A stretch of 64,000 nucleotides of DNA from Fennellomyces sp. T-0311 (GCA_025266875.1 JALLLT010000032.1:1-64000); one strand, 5' to 3'. Positions 34,801-48,390 are shown, counted from the first letter of the stretch. Notes: a model not told the origin generated them from the letters alone. Program-made: numbers and translations.

Positions 34801-35600
34801 GCTGGACAGAAGGTGCGCCAACTACTTCATTCCCATATTATAGCCTGATGTGCTACACAATTTCATAGTTGAAACGCCAAATTGTACTACAACGTGAAGA
34901 GCCTGTTTAACGCCGCAGTTTCATTGACGTTTGTGCTTATACTTATCTATCTCTGCTAAATGGATTCATTTTTTCTGTTCATTTATTGGAAGTTGCCGAG
35001 GAATAATATGAACTAACCAAACAAATAAAATAATTATATTGATAAGAAAGTTATTACCTTCCTATACATGGATAATATCAATAATGTTAAAGCAGCTGAA
35101 GCTAACGAATGAGCAATGTTCAGGTAGTTTTCTTGTACGACACAATTACCAATTGATCATAGAAAGCTACGAGCACGAGCGTGCGCAGATCAACGAGGTC
35201 TCCTTGCCGTGCTTCGGGCGTAAACTTGGTCGGAGAATTCCTTATAGTTTGGAAGGTCAATATATAATCATCATTACTGGACCATGCCTTCACTTGTGCA
35301 ACGGAAAGGGTTCCATTGTCTATAAGGATTTAAGCCTTTTCAAGTAAAATTAACCAGCGTGCATGGTATGCATGACATAAACGGTTTTTGCAGGCATTAA
35401 AAGGCATAGTATCGATAGACACTCAACAAACAAAAAGTACAGGCGCTATAATGAAAAAATGCTTTATTAGGAGGGGTGCTACTCGAATTAGTGTTACCAG
35501 GAGCGGAACCAGAATGAATTATGCCATTGTTATGAAGGAAGTGTTCCTTTTCGTGATGATGGTGATGGTGGGCGTACCGCTGCATGAAGACGATACGCAT
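31816..35600. other. Gene-free stretch of about 3.8 kb
   Basis: It probably includes the promoter of the PH-domain gene at its left side. ORFs are short and give no recognisable protein. The sequence from 33,500 on is strongly AT-rich. Confidence 0.4.
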
Positions 35601-36520
35601 TCATATGGTAGGACACAAAAACTTTCCTGTTGATGGCGTTGCCGAGACATGTTGCGTCCATGCGACCCCTCGAACGTGAAGCGCACCCTACATGACAGTA
35701 CATTTGTTAGAGTTTTTCTGAAAAAAGGGGAAGAGTGAGAATTTCGAGAAATGAAGAATACCTGTATCTTCACCGCCAGATCCGGAGGCGTCCCCACCTT
35801 TTTCGGGCCGCATGCATTATAGAGATTTCGGAAAGTTGGGTCATTCACAGACGGTGCGTCGTAATTGATATGGAAAAGTATCCGCATCAACGTGGTTGTC
35901 CGTGGTGACAAGAAGACAGATTCCATTGTTGCCATGCCGAACTGCTGATCCTCATGAAGCACGTCGACGAGATAAAGTTCCATGCGATTGATGTGTGTGG
36001 GTATCCAGTTTCGAGTGTTATCAAATGTAACGTTCACCAACCATGTGGCCTTCAAGAAAGGCTGGCTATCAGGGCCCCAGTCGGCAGGCTCGTAGACTGT
36101 TTGGGCGTTATCGTCCATTGAAAGACCGGGTGTACGCGGCCAACAAAAGAAGGTAACTAATCCAGCCGTCAATAGCAGTAGTGTGATGATGGAAAAAAGG
36201 ATGTGCCATCGTTGAGGCTTTTTCCGTACTATCTGAAGGGAGAGCGCTGTCTGCTCTTTCCTCAGCGGCGCTGCTTTGAATAATAGGGACATGGTGTTGG
36301 ACGATAGCATCGAGCGGCTAGGGCCATCGTGAAGGTCGAGTCTGTTGGAAAAGTGCGGGTGGCGTGACGAGGAAGATGCATCTTGTTCTTCATTAAGGTA
36401 TAGCTCGGTCCTTGCATGGGTTAGATCAGGAGGGTGATTTGAATAGGGAAGGTAAGAATTGGCTCTCTCTTGGACCGTGCGTTCAGCGTTGCGACGGTAC
36501 GGATCATGGATTTCTTCCAT
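35601..36520 (-). CDS. LEA2-like single-pass membrane protein, second gene
   Basis: Two exons (35762-36520 and 35601-35687) give 281 residues. The start is the ATG of MEEIHDPYRRN, because the longer upstream reading has no good context. The cytosolic part of about 120 residues precedes one hydrophobic helix (HILFSIITLLLLTAGLVTFF). The outer domain resembles LEA2: LKATWLVNVTFDN..., NRMELYLVDVLH, and the last strand GALHVRGVAW in exon 2. An alternative nearer acceptor would give a 10-residue end instead; I prefer the longer one because it restores the closing strand. The gene diverges from the S9 peptidase, with 219 bases between start codons. Confidence 0.6.
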
Positions 36521-36739
36521 TGCTGGCCCATACAAGCCCACTAGCCGACGCTGACAGCAGAAAAGAAAAAGAAGAAAGAAATGAAAAGAAAGCACGAAAA
36601 AGGAGGAAGGGGAAGGTAATTGAAAGCGTTGCCCGCGCCCTGGTTCTCTCGCATTGCATGCGCGGCTTCGTTGGCGTACACCCAAATTTCGCTTCTGCAT
36701 TTCGCACTCCTTCACCCTCAGCCTTTGCTTTTTCCCACA

Positions 36740-38877
36740 ATGGTCAAAGTTGAACCCTACGGTGCGTGGACTTCCCCCGTCGCAGCAGACTCATTGTCAG
36801 CTGGAGTCTCCGGAACTGACGTTTGCATCGATCGTGGGATTGTATACTGGTGCGAAATCATGCCTTCCGAGGGGGGACGCGGTCAGATCTTTTCCTGCGA
36901 CCCAGAAGGGAACATCAAGCCGCTACTACCGGAGGGTTATAGCTGTCGCACACGCGTGCATGAGTATGGCGGTGGCAGCTTTACAGTGCGCAATGGAATT
37001 GTCGTGTTCTCGAATGACGAAGACAGTCGTCTCTACGTTATCGATGGCAACGAGATTAAGCCCCTTACAAGGGCTCCAGGCTCAAACCCACACTTTGTGG
37101 ATACCCACTATACTGAGCAGCGTTTTGCTGACCCTCAAATTAGCGCTGATGGCACGTACCTCTTTGCTCTGCTGGAGGGGCACTTGGATAAAGGTCAGGT
37201 ACCGGAAAATCGAGTCGTACATATAAGCATGTTGGACGGGGATGTCCATAACGTGGCCTCGGGTAGCGACTTTTACGGATCTCCAAGACTTTGGAAGAAC
37301 AAATTTGCATATCTGTCCTGGGAAAACCCCAATATGCCGTGGGATTATACGAATATGACTGTGGGTACGATAAGCTCTCGCGACAGCACTGGTCTGGTTG
37401 ATGTAAAGCGAGTTCCTACCGTCGACGAAAGCTTTGTGGTAAAACGTGAAAGGGAAAGTGGTTATGCGTGTTGCCTGACAACAGTAATCTAGCAACCGGA
37501 ATTTGGCGCCGACGGCACCCTTTACGTTGCTTCCGATCGCTCGGGATACTGGAACCTGTACCGTTACAATTATGAAACCGAGTCTCTTGAGCTTTTGCTT
37601 TCCGAATACCTGAGTCAAGAGTTTGCTGGGCCCTCATGGCGCTTGAACGAATCGTATTACAAACCGTTTGTCTCAGATCCAAACAAGTTGGTGTGTTCCT
37701 ATAAGAACAAGCTTAGTATTTTGGACACCAAGGCAAGGACACTGACGGACATTGAAGCTCTTTCGCATTATGTCTCATTCAACAACATTCGTACGTACTA
37801 TGACGACGAGCTAGGCGAAGTCATTGTGGCAAACGCAACGTCGGCAACTGCACCTTGTGAACTGATCGCATACAGCCAAGGAAATGTCCGCGTGCTTCGA
37901 CCATCCACTGCCCTTCCACTCGATACTGCGTTTGTATCCGTAGCTGAAGAGATCGAGTTCCCCACAACTGACCAAAGGACAGCCTATGCCTTCTTCTATC
38001 CACCAAAGAATCCAGATTACGTAGGCCCTGACGGAGAAAAGCCACCGCTTCGCGTATTATCTCACGGGGGTCCGACGGCAAATGCTAACGCTGGCTATGC
38101 ACGCAGTATCCAATACTGGACCACGCGGGGTTTCGCCATTGTGGATGTCAATTATGGCGGAAGCACAGGTTATGGTCGCGAGTACCGTAACCGTTTGAAG
38201 AAAAAGTGGGGCATTGTTGACGTGGATGATTGCTGTAACGCAGCACTCTATTTGGCTGAACAGGGCTTAGTCGACGGAGAAAAGCTAACCATTGAAGGTG
38301 GTAGCGCTGGAGGTTACACAACATTGTAAGGTTTACATTGGGCTGCAGTGTAAGTATGAATGCTAACTCAACCGAAAAATAGGGCATGCTTGGCGTTCCG
38401 CGACGTTTTCAAGGCAGGTTGTTGCCAATACGGTATCTCGGACCTTGCCGTTTTGAGAAATGATACACACAAGTTCGAACTTCATTATCCTGGTAAGACA
38501 GCTACCAGTTTAGCATCCTCTTCGTCCAACTTAAACAGATAATAGAACAGTTGATTGGTAAATGGCCCGAAGATGAGCAGGTCTACAAAGATAGATCACC
38601 ACTCTTTTCAGCGGAAAATATCAAGTGCCCTGTCATCTTTTTCCAAGGCTCTGAAGACAAAGTTGTCCCTCCCATACAAACAGCAGTAATATTCAAGGCA
38701 TTGAATGACAACGGCGTGCCTGTAGCATCCGTGCTGTATGCAGGTGAAGCCCATGGTTTCCGCAAGGCCGAGAACATCAAACGTACAGTTGAGCTAGAAC
38801 ATTGGTTTTATGGACAAATCTTTGGATTCCCGGTAGAGGGTGTGGAAGGAGTCAAGATTTACAATTTTTCAAAGTAA
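36740..38877 (+). CDS. S9-family prolyl oligopeptidase-like serine peptidase
   Basis: Four exons (36740-37438, 37493-38325, 38383-38492, 38546-38877) give 657 residues. The N-terminal part is a beta-propeller (repeats such as [29 protein letters not shown]). The C-terminal alpha/beta hydrolase fold carries the catalytic Ser in [10 protein letters not shown], Asp in GSEDKVVPP and His in GEAHGFR. Intron 2 interrupts directly after the nucleophile. The layout is that of S9C-like acylaminoacyl/dipeptidyl peptidases. There is no signal peptide, so it is probably cytosolic, trimming small peptides. It converges with the PP2A subunit gene, with 76 bases between the stops. Confidence 0.9.
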
Positions 38878-38953
38878 TTACTGCTGTTTATCTCTACAAT
38901 AAATCAAAGCAGCCATTAGCGCTTTACGGATCCACCATCACACCTATCAAGAC

Positions 38954-40657
38954 TTACGTAAAAATGAATAGGTTGTTGGTAGCAGCAACGGCGATCGTAT
39001 TTTCGCGCGGATGCCAGGATGCATGCAGTATCTTTTTGTTGAAATCCACGCCATCGCCGCCGAGCATGGATTTACCAGGGCCTCGTGACAATGCCATCTT
39101 GTTTTTGGCTGAACCGAGACGCTTGGCTCTGAAAGCAGACTTATCTGCCTGCAGCGCAATATCGGATTTGCCTTCCCGATCATACAGATGGAACGTGTTA
39201 TTGTACGACCCTGTCATCACATGGGTGTCATCGCCGCTAAATCCACACTCGAATTTATCGAAAATACAATCGTTCTCGTAGAGGTCGCAGAGTTTGGATC
39301 GTAGCTGGTCGTGGATGTTGATGGTCTGGACCGGCCGGTTGTCCATGTTGATATCCCAAATCTTTAAAGTAAGGTAGTCGCGTGACAAGATATATCGCCC
39401 GTCGTGGCTAAATTTGATATCTGAGACTGACTGGATAATCTCTGAGAAAAACGACCGATTTGCTGGGTCTTCAGGTGCTTCAAAGACTATAGTCTCCAAG
39501 AGTTAGCCTTTCTCTCTTGTTCCTTCGCGCACTCCCCAGTCTACCTTTTGCATATTGGTCGCAAAGAGCAGCCTCTCGCATATCGGATAGCTTGATGGTG
39601 CCCTTGCTAGAGCTGTACATGAACAGGTTGCATTGGTGTGGGTGGAATTCGGCGGCCGTTATGACTTCTGTCAGTTCTTCCATATTTGCAGGCTTGATAT
39701 CAACGATATCTACATAGAAGGCATTTAGCGACGCCACCATTGAAAGTTCTTGACAACGCACTGAAACTTTGATCAGATATATCCAAGTTCCAAAGATTGA
39801 CTCGTAGATCATCTGCAGATATGTAAGTTTCGCTGTCGGAATTGATGGATATAGAGTTGATATGGTATGTATGTGCTATGATTTGCTGGTTAGTCTCTTT
39901 TTTGTTATGAACCAACGCCAATCCATATACCGTTGGCGTATACGCGCCGTGGTACAGCTGCGATGATCGTATCGTGGTGCGCCAATTTAGGAACACGTAG
40001 TCCTGCTGCTGGCGCTAATGGCCCGTCTCCCAAATTGTTTTCGGCTACGACCTTCAACGATTTTTCAAACACTTTCCACAGCTTGATCGTCTTGTCTATC
40101 CACCAATTAGTTGCTAGGAGACGCATCGACCAACGCTCCTCGTACCATTGGCAGACAGTAGAAAGTGCGCGGCGTTCTGACGTTTGCACCACTTGATCTT
40201 GTTGATCTTCTCCTCAATTTCCAAACTTTTCAGATAGTCAAACTCTGCTTCATGCGACTGAAATTCTGTATGAAACCGATACTCCACGCCTTTTTTCTAA
40301 TAAAGGAACAAAATGAGAATTTATTGCTTTTGGGATCCGATTTATCCTTACAGTGTCGTTGCGTTCAAAAAGTACGACGCGACCGCCTTTATCGCCGGTT
40401 GCTAAATAATCACCAGTTTGATCGAACTCAACTGTTGAAATGATGTCGGCTGCATAAAAGGCAAAAACAAGAGTGTCAATGCTCAAAGTGATTCAAGACG
40501 GTGCGGTTTTCGTTCCCACAAAAGGAGAGGGAACACCGATGCAGACAAGTAAAACGAGAAGGTTGTAGTGTGGGTTACCTTCAGTGACATCGTCAGAATC
40601 ACCCTTGTCTCCAAAGCATTGTGCAAACTTCCAGTTGTGATCCTCGTTGATGTCCAT
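38954..40657 (-). CDS. CDC55: Protein phosphatase 2A regulatory subunit B (PR55/Cdc55 type)
   Basis: The protein reads through about seven exons as [19 protein letters not shown], then [29 protein letters not shown], a [20 protein letters not shown] block, [68 protein letters not shown] and YDREGKS, ending near NNLFIF. These are the standard WD40 blades of the B55 subunit, including the conserved [18 protein letters not shown] loop. The subunit directs the PP2A catalytic dimer to substrates in mitosis, cytokinesis and morphogenesis. Exons are short (40579-40657, 40352-40449 first), joined by GT-AG introns in consistent phase. The start is the first ATG before the conserved WKFAQCFG. Confidence 0.93.
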
Positions 40658-42805
40658 GTTGTACGTCTTCCAATGTCAAGTTTTTAAAGAAGAGTTTAGT
40701 TCGAACGAGTTGCTCGGGAGAATGCTTAATACATGTCTGGAGTTGAAAAAAATTGGATCCGCTTAGTGCATTTCGTGCGCTACCGTGAAGGAAGGTTACA
40801 TTCTTCAACCTTGGGTCATAAATGAGAAAATCCATTTGCAGTAATGAAATCAAATGTAGCACGTGGCAGATACTACTTGAAATAAACTTGGGCAGCGGTT
40901 GCCTATCTTTTCACTACTCAATACGGAAGCACCACATGCAAATGGAACGGCGTTGTCATGGGAGTCATTCGAGTTTTTTTTCTTATTGTTGAAATCAACA
41001 GAAATGCCTTTCATCATCTGATACTGCATATGACAGTTATCTCCTTACGCATAGATGAAGCTATTCCATCATCAACCAGATATTGCTAGCTGGGAGAGTC
41101 GTCAAGATAATGCACGATGACGGTGATGTTTGGTCTACTAACATGGTACATCTGCAATGGCTTCAGCTGAGTACGCAGCATAATCCGCCGTGGTACATTG
41201 CCATGTCCCCAGTTTTGCCCCAAGATAAAGGAAGTGGTAGAAAATCAAGTCATTGTTTCAACGATCTAGTCATCAGTGACACACATAGGTTCTACCAAGC
41301 TTTTGAGCAAATTGAGGTCTTCTACATAAAGATCTACCAAGTCCACAGGATACTTCTGCCTGTATGGTGTCAAGCATTGGAACTTGAGCAGTATGACAGC
41401 TTCAAGGTAGGAGCTAGAAAGGCCGGAAAGGGAAGTAAATGTTCAAGGAAATGCCACTGTTTGCTCGTCATATATTGGTTGCTTGTTCTTAAAAGAATAT
41501 ACGTGTGCGATTAGCAGTAACCAGTACCGGAAACCATACTAAATATAAAGGAGCTACTTCCTTTTGCATAACCAAAACACTACAATATATTCATGATCCA
41601 AATTTCTATCCTGCCTGTGCAGTTTGTTTCCCTCGGAGCAGAAAACAAAAAAAGTCATAAGGATTTCCCACGTGTTTGCACTCATTTACTTGTTCAGTGT
41701 TAAAAAAAGCTTTCAATTTCTTTAAAAGAAACCCCCTATCTTGCTTTATGATCGGTAGCGCGCTGTCTAACCTTATGTGCAGGCTTTTTTCCGATGGGAA
41801 CATGGGTGTTTGATGTTTAATAAGTTTAGCAGTAAAGGCAGATCCAAAGATATGGCTCAATTTTCGTTGTCACCGGGTCACCCCGCCTATTGGTAACCGA
41901 CTGAAACACGTCGTTAAAACCGAGTCTTTTTTAAGCTGAGAAACTACTGGATGTTAGTAACATTATCTCATCCTCTTTCTTCTTGTGTCCATCTATCTGC
42001 CAAATGGGGTCTTTTTGTGCACACACTTGACCCGAAGCCGGATCCGGACGGGATTGAAGTAGAATGTGTGACCAGAGATTTCCCTCCTTTTCTTTTTTGG
42101 CTGGTCCTCCTTGATATAATTGCTTATTTCCACTAGACAAAGATAAGCATTCACATCCTGCGTCATTAGCAAAAGAAGTTTCCATACTTCATTGTTTTTC
42201 TTGCGCCCCACGTGAAGTTTCATGGTCTTTGAAGCACAAGTACGGGGGCCACTCTTTCCATCTTATTAGACGCACAGACGGCATCCAGCGCCGCGTAACG
42301 TGTAAAACAAGGCCAAGAAAAAGGGTTTGTGAGATTGCGGGGTTACGGGATGAACGGAGCAATGGGTTGCGTTATTTATGCCAAAACGCTTTTATTGGAT
42401 GTATTTCTAAAGATATATGTAGATCCATAAAGCAAAATGGGCAGTCCAATAAGTGATATCATTGGTCAATCAGCAGACTTGGCAGGACAACGTAAACAAA
42501 AAAAAAGTTTTTTTTTTATGTTATACTATTATTCTTTGTCGTCATTTAGCATAAATAAATAAAAGCACAGCATGCGATACAAGGTAATTTAAAGAGATCT
42601 GCAGTGGAAGATGAGGCATTTTACGAAACAAAGTGTGGGATCTAGGCAACTCTGAATGGGATGTTGCAGCCATGCTGTAAAAATTTTCCTTTTTAGATGA
42701 AAAAACCTCAACCAGCGGAATTTTTCAACGACTTTTTTATTTGCCTCTTTTTCTTTCTTCTGGCCCACATTCGAACTCTACCATAACTATCTCACTTTGC
42801 CCCCA
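40658..42805. other. Gene-free stretch of about 2.1 kb
   Basis: It holds the upstream regions of the divergent PP2A-B and Trk genes. A 143-codon ORF at 41083-41514 shows no recognisable motif, and I do not call it. Confidence 0.4.
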
Positions 42806-45376
42806 ATGGCCCGTTTCTTTGAGGCGGTGCGGGAAGCGCTGGCCCGCTTCTGGGAAGACAAGATCCACTTCATCGAGATCCACTACCTTTATATTGGGTT
42901 TATGGTCTTCTTCACGTCGGGCCTCTACTACTGCCAACCGGGAACCAACTGGAACTACATCGATGGTCTCTTTATGGCGACGACCGGCGTTACTAACACT
43001 GGTTTGAACACCATCGCAATGTCAGACCTATCGACCTACCAGATTCTTATCATGTATTTTACCTCGTTTATCACGTCGCATATATTTATCTCGTACGTCG
43101 TGCTTATGGTCCGCAAGCACTATTTTTCGAAGCGTTTTGAAGATATTCTGTTGTTCAACAAGGCTCGCCGCATACGTGAAGAGATCCGTCGCAAGGAACG
43201 ACAAAACAAAGGTCCAACAGGAAAGCAAGACATCGAGTTGGGCCTTAAGCGTCGCAATACCAGTGCAAGCGCGACAGAATCGCTGCGCCGCCGTCCTTCG
43301 CTATCATCGACTGCATCGTCGCCTGTGCGTGGCGTAAAAGGCCGCAGAAATCGGCGCAGGTCTATTGCTAATTGGATGACGAACCCCAACGACATTCGAA
43401 CATTCTTCCGCGAGATACGTGAGGAGCAAAATAAGATGATGGAGCGCCGAGAGGCAGAGGCACTTGCAGCAGCTGCACGAGCATCTGCAGGAAGCCCGCC
43501 AACTACATACGACGACGAGGAGGAACAGGAGAGCACTCTCGAGAAGCAAATGTCCAGTCCGACGCACCCCTTTGAAAAGACCTCCGATCCGAACGATCTC
43601 CGTCGTGTAACGTCAGCCACAACTTCAACCACTGTTGGTGGAAGTAGTAATGCCGCTGGTCGCACAGAGGATGTCTCTGCGCAGGGTATTGCATTTGCAG
43701 GCAATGTCGAACAGCAACGTGAAGTCGCTCGTAGACGTCTTGAACAAGATCGCCGCTTCGAAGAATTGATGGAAAAGATATCACGCGAAGTCGACCATCC
43801 GCTCACTGATACATTGCTCGATTCGGATGACGATGACGACGAATTCTTCGAGGAAATCATGCGGCAGCCCATCGACAAGAGCCAGCTTACCCGCCAACAA
43901 CGGTATCGTATCGGTGGCATCGAATACCGCGCTCTCGACATGCTTTCGATCATTGTACCCTGCTACTATGTCGGCCTCATTGTCGTATCATCATTCTGCT
44001 TCCAAATTTACGTTGCATGCTCAGGCTATGCCCAGGAGGTGGTTGCTACATCAAACCCGCAACCAGTAAACCAATGGCTTTTTTCATTCTTTATGGGAAT
44101 GTCCGGCTTAAACAATATTGGCTTGAGCGTTCTAGATGCAAGCATGGTGCCATTCCAAAACTCACCATTCCCACTGATCCTGACCATGATTCTCATTTTG
44201 CTGGGCAACACAGCGTATGCGATCATGTTGCGTTTCATTATTTGGATCCTTTACAAGCTGACTCCTCAAGAGAAGTCGATGCGCCGCGAGACATTCCGTT
44301 TCCTCCTTGATCATCCACGTCGCTGCTATACCACACTTTTCCCGGCGACTCAGACCTGGTGGTTACTAATCATCTTACTTGGAATCACCATCGCGGAACT
44401 TGTCTGCTTCTTGGCACTAAACTATTGGTTGCCAGTGATTGCAGATTTGTCGTGGGGCTCACGTTTTCTTGACGGACTTTTCCAATCGGTCGCCACTCGA
44501 AACGGTAATAATTCCATTGGCTTGTGCTTTATTTTTGTACTAATGAAACTTTCACTCTAGCTGGCTTTACTGTGATCAGTCTCGGTGATCTTAATCCGGG
44601 CACGCAGCTCGTGTATATCGTCGCCATGTATATTAGTGTGTATCCTGTTGCTATCTCGATGCGCAACAGTAATGTTTATCAGGTAATAAGTATTATTTTA
44701 GTCATATCGCATGCATATACTCACTTTAAATTCAGGAGCGTGCACTCGGTATATTCCGCGGCGAAGGAGAAGAGCCAGTCCAGTTCAGTGAGAGTGAACT
44801 TCGGGGTCCAGCCCCTTTCCTTAAACTACAACGTCATCCTACCATCAACAGCGTCATGACGACTTCACGCAAAGTCCTGCGTGGTCCTGACTTTTTTGTG
44901 CTCAACCTTATTCAACGCCAGTTGACAAGTGATATTTGCTGGGTCATTACTGGTATTTTCGCCATCTGTATCATCGAGTCGCAAAACATTATGTCACCAT
45001 CTCCTGTTACCATGGCTACGGTTATTTACGAATGCGTGTCAGCATTCGGTAACGTCGGTGCGTCGACTGGATACCCCAATACCGTGACTTCACAATGCGC
45101 TCAGTACCATACATTGAGTAAGCTGGTGCTGATTCTTTTGATGTATCGTGGTCGCCATCGAGGTATGTTCTATTTTTTTCTTTCCAAAGGGAATGTATTA
45201 ACTCACTCGATTTAATTTTAGGTTTGCCTTTGGCCATTGATCGTGCTGTCCTATTACCGTCGGAGCAACTCGAACAGCGTGAAATGGAAGATCAAATGCT
45301 GAAACGTCGCAACACTTCCATGACAAATCAAAGCGCTTCCAATATTTTATTTTACACTCGTTCCAGTACCCTCTAG
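42806..45376 (+). CDS. TRK1: Trk/HKT-family potassium transporter
   Basis: Four exons (42806-44504, 44561-44682, 44736-45162, 45222-45376) give 800 residues. The protein has the fungal Trk layout: pore-loop modules of the TrkH fold, where selectivity-filter-like segments read TTGVTNTGLNT, MSGLNNIGLSVLDA, QSVATRNAGFTVISLGDL and SAFGNVGASTGY. Between the first and second modules lies a long cytosolic loop of about 270 residues, rich in Arg, Ser and acidic runs, as in yeast Trk1. Later helices are clearly hydrophobic (LILTMILILLGNTAYAIML, WWLLIILLGITIAELVCFL). It takes up K+ across the plasma membrane. The start is the ATG in MARFFEAVREALARF; an upstream TTG is ignored. Confidence 0.92.
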
Positions 45377-46486
45377 TTCTTTAATTGCTATTTATTCCTT
45401 GCATCTGCTTCTGATTTTCATTGTAAATAACCATATTGTTCTCTTTTTCTACTACTCATATATAACAGCCCATGAAATAAACACTGTACGATTACCTTTT
45501 GTGTTATCACCCATACACTCACGGTCTGTGGTAAATTTGAATTTCAGGGGATTTTAATGAACTGATGCACATGCGCCATCTGCATATTGTGGACCTTATA
45601 GACACATATGCAGCCTCCAAGCCGCATTTACCAATAATGGGAACTCGCAGTAGCAGTCCGGTAAGTTCGATTCTAAGCATGGTGGGTCTGGAATATTACA
45701 ATTTCAGCCATTAATCCTATTTCCGCCAAGTCGAATGTTCGTTTCTATGACCCGATATATACTTTGAAAAAAATTGTTCATCCTCCTTTTGTGGTATGAT
45801 GTGCACCGGGTGTCATCTTTTGAGCATCAACTGCCAGGCACAAATCTTCCGTATAAGCGGAATGTAAATCAAGGACGTGTGCAATAGTACGCTGCAAAAT
45901 TTTAAAAGACTTTGAAGCCTTGTAATTTTTCCTACGCAGGAGCACCGCTTGGTTCTCACCGTACTTCTTTTGTTTCGCTAATGCAGTCTGCTATTCTTTC
46001 GTCACTTCACCGATATGAACATGCGATTGGGACCGTACCCAGGTTGATTATTAGTCGGGTCTGTTTGGTTTGCACCTTTAGGGTAAATAGGGTTTGTGTG
46101 GCCGTAAGCACATAAGGTGTTGTCTATCTGGGAGCTATTTATTACCTAAAGCAAAGAATATCACACTTTTGAAAGGATAATGTACAGCGTGGCTTAACAC
46201 ATTATAGGTTGCTTAATTGAGACAAGGAGACAAGCTCGTTTGTTGATTCGTTTGCCTTCAGGCCCGTCACTAGTTACAGATTTCACCGGCTCAGCACACT
46301 AGTGTGCTACATAGGCCAAGAGAAGGACAGTGTAGCTGTTTGATGATCTCAGCTAGATCTACGATCAATGTCAATCAAATAGCAGCGGTATCAGCATATT
46401 CTGGATGTTCTACTTGTGTCACGTTAACCATTGGCTATTGGTTGACCAAGCCTGAAAAGAGTATACATTCTCGCATCTTGACAATC
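45377..46486. other. Intergenic stretch of about 1.1 kb
   Basis: It is AT-rich. No gene or repeat was recognised. Confidence 0.4.
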
Positions 46487-48390
46487 ATGTGCAGCACCTG
46501 GCAATGGATGTCGCTTCCTAGCGAGATTCAGTACAAGATCTTTGGTCATTTGACATTCCGCGAACGGTGTCGATGTAGCATGGTATGCCGATCATGGCAC
46601 TCTCTGATCATGACTTGGGTCGACATGTGGAAAAGTTTATCAACGACGGACGGACACACTATTGTACCTGAGCTTCTACAGTATAAAAAGTATATTGACG
46701 GATCATCGGTGAAGCATATATGTGTCCGCAAATCATACGACAATGCCTATGGGGTTGATTTACAACAGATAATCAAGTTTCTGATGGATCAAGGATGCAA
46801 CATGATCGAGCAGGGTAGCTTGGAAATATTGCATAAAGTTGTTGTCTGAGAGGCTGACTGTTTCAAATTCTAATAGTTGAAATTCAATTTCAAGAAGGTT
46901 GCATGTTGAGGATCATGATGCACTAGACTCAGATGAACTAATCATTCTGAATAGCTGATAAATTTGGGTCGCGCAATGAGTTTGGCGGTACGTATGCCAT
47001 TGATGATACCATACATCGGTGTAATTTCAAGTTCTAATAGATTGAGATAGGTACCAACAACAGTGTAAAAGAAGCATTGCAGATTGCCGCACCGACGTTT
47101 TATGACTTGACACGTATCTCTGGCGACACTCTCACGCGAATTACGTTCGATATTGATACCGACAAAATCAATGCAACACCAGATTTGTTGTTGAAGCACT
47201 GCCCGGAGTTGGAGCAGCTATCCTATACTACACTATCCCTAGATCAGATGTCATGGATCTCCGAGTTGAACGGGGTCAACCATCAGCACCTTGTCGACTT
47301 CCATGTTCAGATAAGCAGAATGACTATTTACTCTGACTTGAAGCCTATACTAGAAGCAATGCCAAAACTCCAGAGGCTGGGAGTACTCACAGATTACAAC
47401 ATTGGAGATAATGGTGCACAAATCGCATCAATAATACGCCAGTGCTGCCCGGATCTTGTTAATCTTTGTCTTGCAACATTTCAGGATCGTTCAATACTGA
47501 AGAAATGGTGTGCTACTGACTGGAAAATACGAAAAAGCGGACAATCGGGCCTCGAGGTCCTTGCGCTATATCATGAAGATGATGCCGCTCCAAGCGAATT
47601 CTGGATCATCCTATCCCAGTTACTTTCGGAATCATACAAAAGCCTAAAGACGTTGGAACTCACGAGCAGCCTTATGCCCGAGAGCCCAGGGCTTCAAGAT
47701 GTTCACCTTAACAGTATTTCCACTCTGGTATTCCCATCCTTGACTCATCTTGTTCTCGAGCACGTATACGCATATCCTCATCCATGGCTATTTGGTTTTC
47801 TGGAACATTCTGTACCAAACCTAAATTCCATCGCTTTGCGTTACATTTGGTATGGGAGTGATATTTTGCATTCACTCGCTTTGGGTGTCAAGCATTTGGA
47901 GCATCTGGAGCTCGCGCACTGGCCAGAATATTCAGAAGATGAGCTAGTCCAATTCTTTGCTACGATGGCCCAGATAAACCCAACTTTGCGAAGCCTGACT
48001 CTTATGGATATGGAATCTGCTACAGCACGAGTTCTGGAAGCTGTCGTCTCCAAGTATCGCGCGATAGACCAAATGCAAGTTTATGAGTATCCTGATATGG
48101 ACATTGAGGGTGTCGGTCAATTCTTCGCGAATGCTAATCTTGAGCGCAAAATTGAATACTTGGACCTTAACCTCGCATGCATTCCCCCAGAGGAGTCTTT
48201 TTTTTCTCCAGAGATATTTACGAGACAAGGTTCCATACGGAGCGCGTTGGAGAAACTAAACTCAAATACTAAACGGTGGAAGCTCACCTTACAGCCAAAG
48301 TACAGACGCATTCGCGTGGGCAAAGCTCAGATTTACCCATGGAGTATTACGGATAAAGAGTTTAGAAAACAAAAGACTATCGGAATGTAG
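46487..48390 (+). CDS. F-box protein with LRR-like repeats; middle part unclear
   Basis: The first exon encodes an F-box (MSLPSEIQYKIFGHLTFRER, then MVCRSWHSLIMTWVDMW), which would bind Skp1 in an SCF ubiquitin ligase. A long exon (from about 47077 to the TAG at 48390) encodes a leucine-rich, degenerate LRR-like region (LLLKHCPELEQLSYTTLSL, LKTLELTSSLM, LTHLVLEHVY, LRSLTLMDM), the likely substrate-binding part. Between 46815 and 47076 no clean plus-strand exon joins the two. The frame may be bridged by introns, or the gene may be broken (see findings). The ATG nearest the F-box is taken as start, although the frame is open upstream to 46304. This type is abundant and variable in Mucoromycota. 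Confidence 0.65.

Noticed and set aside
36412..36753. 113-codon plus-strand ORF between the divergent LEA2-like and S9 genes
   Set aside because: It overlaps the coding start of the minus-strand gene and the shared promoter and has no motif.
41083..41514. 143-codon plus-strand ORF upstream of the Trk gene
   Set aside because: It has no recognisable motif, no splice partner, and a composition like the neighbouring intergenic DNA.
43120..43953. 277-codon minus-strand ORF
   Set aside because: It is antisense to the cytosolic loop of the Trk transporter and low in complexity.
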